From the NCBI RefSeq assembly GCF_000737195.2, contig NZ_JALM01000020.1, forward strand, positions 202,698 to 266,697: a stretch of DNA of 64,000 nucleotides, in the 5' to 3' direction. The notes beneath the pieces were generated by a model. That model saw only the letters and a program-made list of their open reading frames with translations. It was not told where the DNA came from and made no database searches. This DNA comes from Sciscionella sediminilitoris. GTDB taxonomy: Bacteria > Actinomycetota > Actinomycetes > Mycobacteriales > Pseudonocardiaceae. Positions 63,922 to 64,000 of this stretch are shown here, piece by piece; the first letter of the stretch is position 1, and every line of letters starts with the position of its first letter. A program made the translations under genes and the position numbers.

Positions 63922-64000
63922 TGAACACTGGGGAAATGGGAGCAATACTGTCGAGCCGGGAGCGGTTGGACCGCTTTGTCGAGCAGGCTGTTGTGGTGCG
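63921..64000 (+). CDS. DUF222/13E12-type protein, 5' end only
   Basis: Encodes MNTGEMGAILSSRERLDRFV and continues past the window. The MNTG start and promoter layout match the copy at 2796, so a second member of the family begins here, 61 kb away. The rest, including any HNH domain, is not visible. Confidence 0.7.
   Translation, partial: MNTGEMGAILSSRERLDRFVEQAVVV

Overview
The window is high-GC DNA (roughly 70% by eye) with short intergenic gaps, many ATGA/GTGA stop-start overlaps and frequent GTG starts. It carries 13E12/DUF222-type HNH genes, ROK regulators and nine TetR-type regulators. This points to an actinomycete, most likely of the Pseudonocardiales; that placement is inference, since no rRNA or other taxonomic marker is present. 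I saw no tRNA or rRNA gene, no insertion sequence and no CRISPR array. Most of the window is accessory metabolism in small operons, each beside its own regulator.

Layout. 1-2548: two tandem histidine/phenylalanine ammonia-lyase-family genes; the second lacks the Ala-Ser-Gly triad that forms the MIO cofactor. 2796-4124: a DUF222/HNH gene; the start of a second one lies at 63921. 4015-8778: oxidoreductase/TetR pair, Asp-nucleophile hydrolase, HpnB-like glycosyltransferase and small genes. 8850-9741: a LysR gene broken in its helix-turn-helix. 9730-19387: a divergent module with an oligopeptide-type ABC importer and ROK kinase on one strand, and a ROK repressor, M81 (MlrC) protein and CutC on the other. 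19394-21684: Tat protein, lipase, ArsC/Spx-like protein, TetR. 21733-25368: chorismate mutase, then a TetR-P450-FAD monooxygenase operon behind two perfect palindromes. 25424-29337: YeeE/YedE sulfur transporter, APH-fold kinase, I36 inhibitor, TetR pair.

29315-36077: a PLP decarboxylase and a five-gene acyl-CoA/sterol-type degradation operon (thiolase, SRPBCC, MaoC, SDR, acyl-CoA dehydrogenase) facing a TetR gene across a near-perfect palindrome. 36104-46640: an unknown acidic protein and methyltransferase, a DGPF/ECF42 sigma pair, a DEAD-box helicase with a long 18-nt-repeat tail, a TetR/zinc alcohol dehydrogenase pair, a carboxylesterase, a double Lrp regulator, a PAP2-like membrane protein and an HxlR regulator.

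46813-53587 is the most striking region. Two divergent operons encode an alpha-oxoamine synthase, a methyltransferase, a fatty acyl-AMP ligase and an acyl carrier protein on one side, and a PPOX-fold protein, a GNAT-type transferase and a guanidinoacetate methyltransferase homologue on the other. Together they look like a compact natural-product or lipid pathway that loads an acyl group on an ACP, condenses it with an amino acid and methylates the product, possibly on a guanidine.

54556-58576 encodes HTH-TPR regulator, TIR protein with a SARM1-like catalytic Glu, a P-loop-like NTPase with an altered Walker A and a one-helix protein in one operon, a candidate NAD-depleting conflict or defence system. 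58784-63717 is an organic-acid locus (two MFS carriers, LysR, PrpF isomerase) with a palindromic LysR site.
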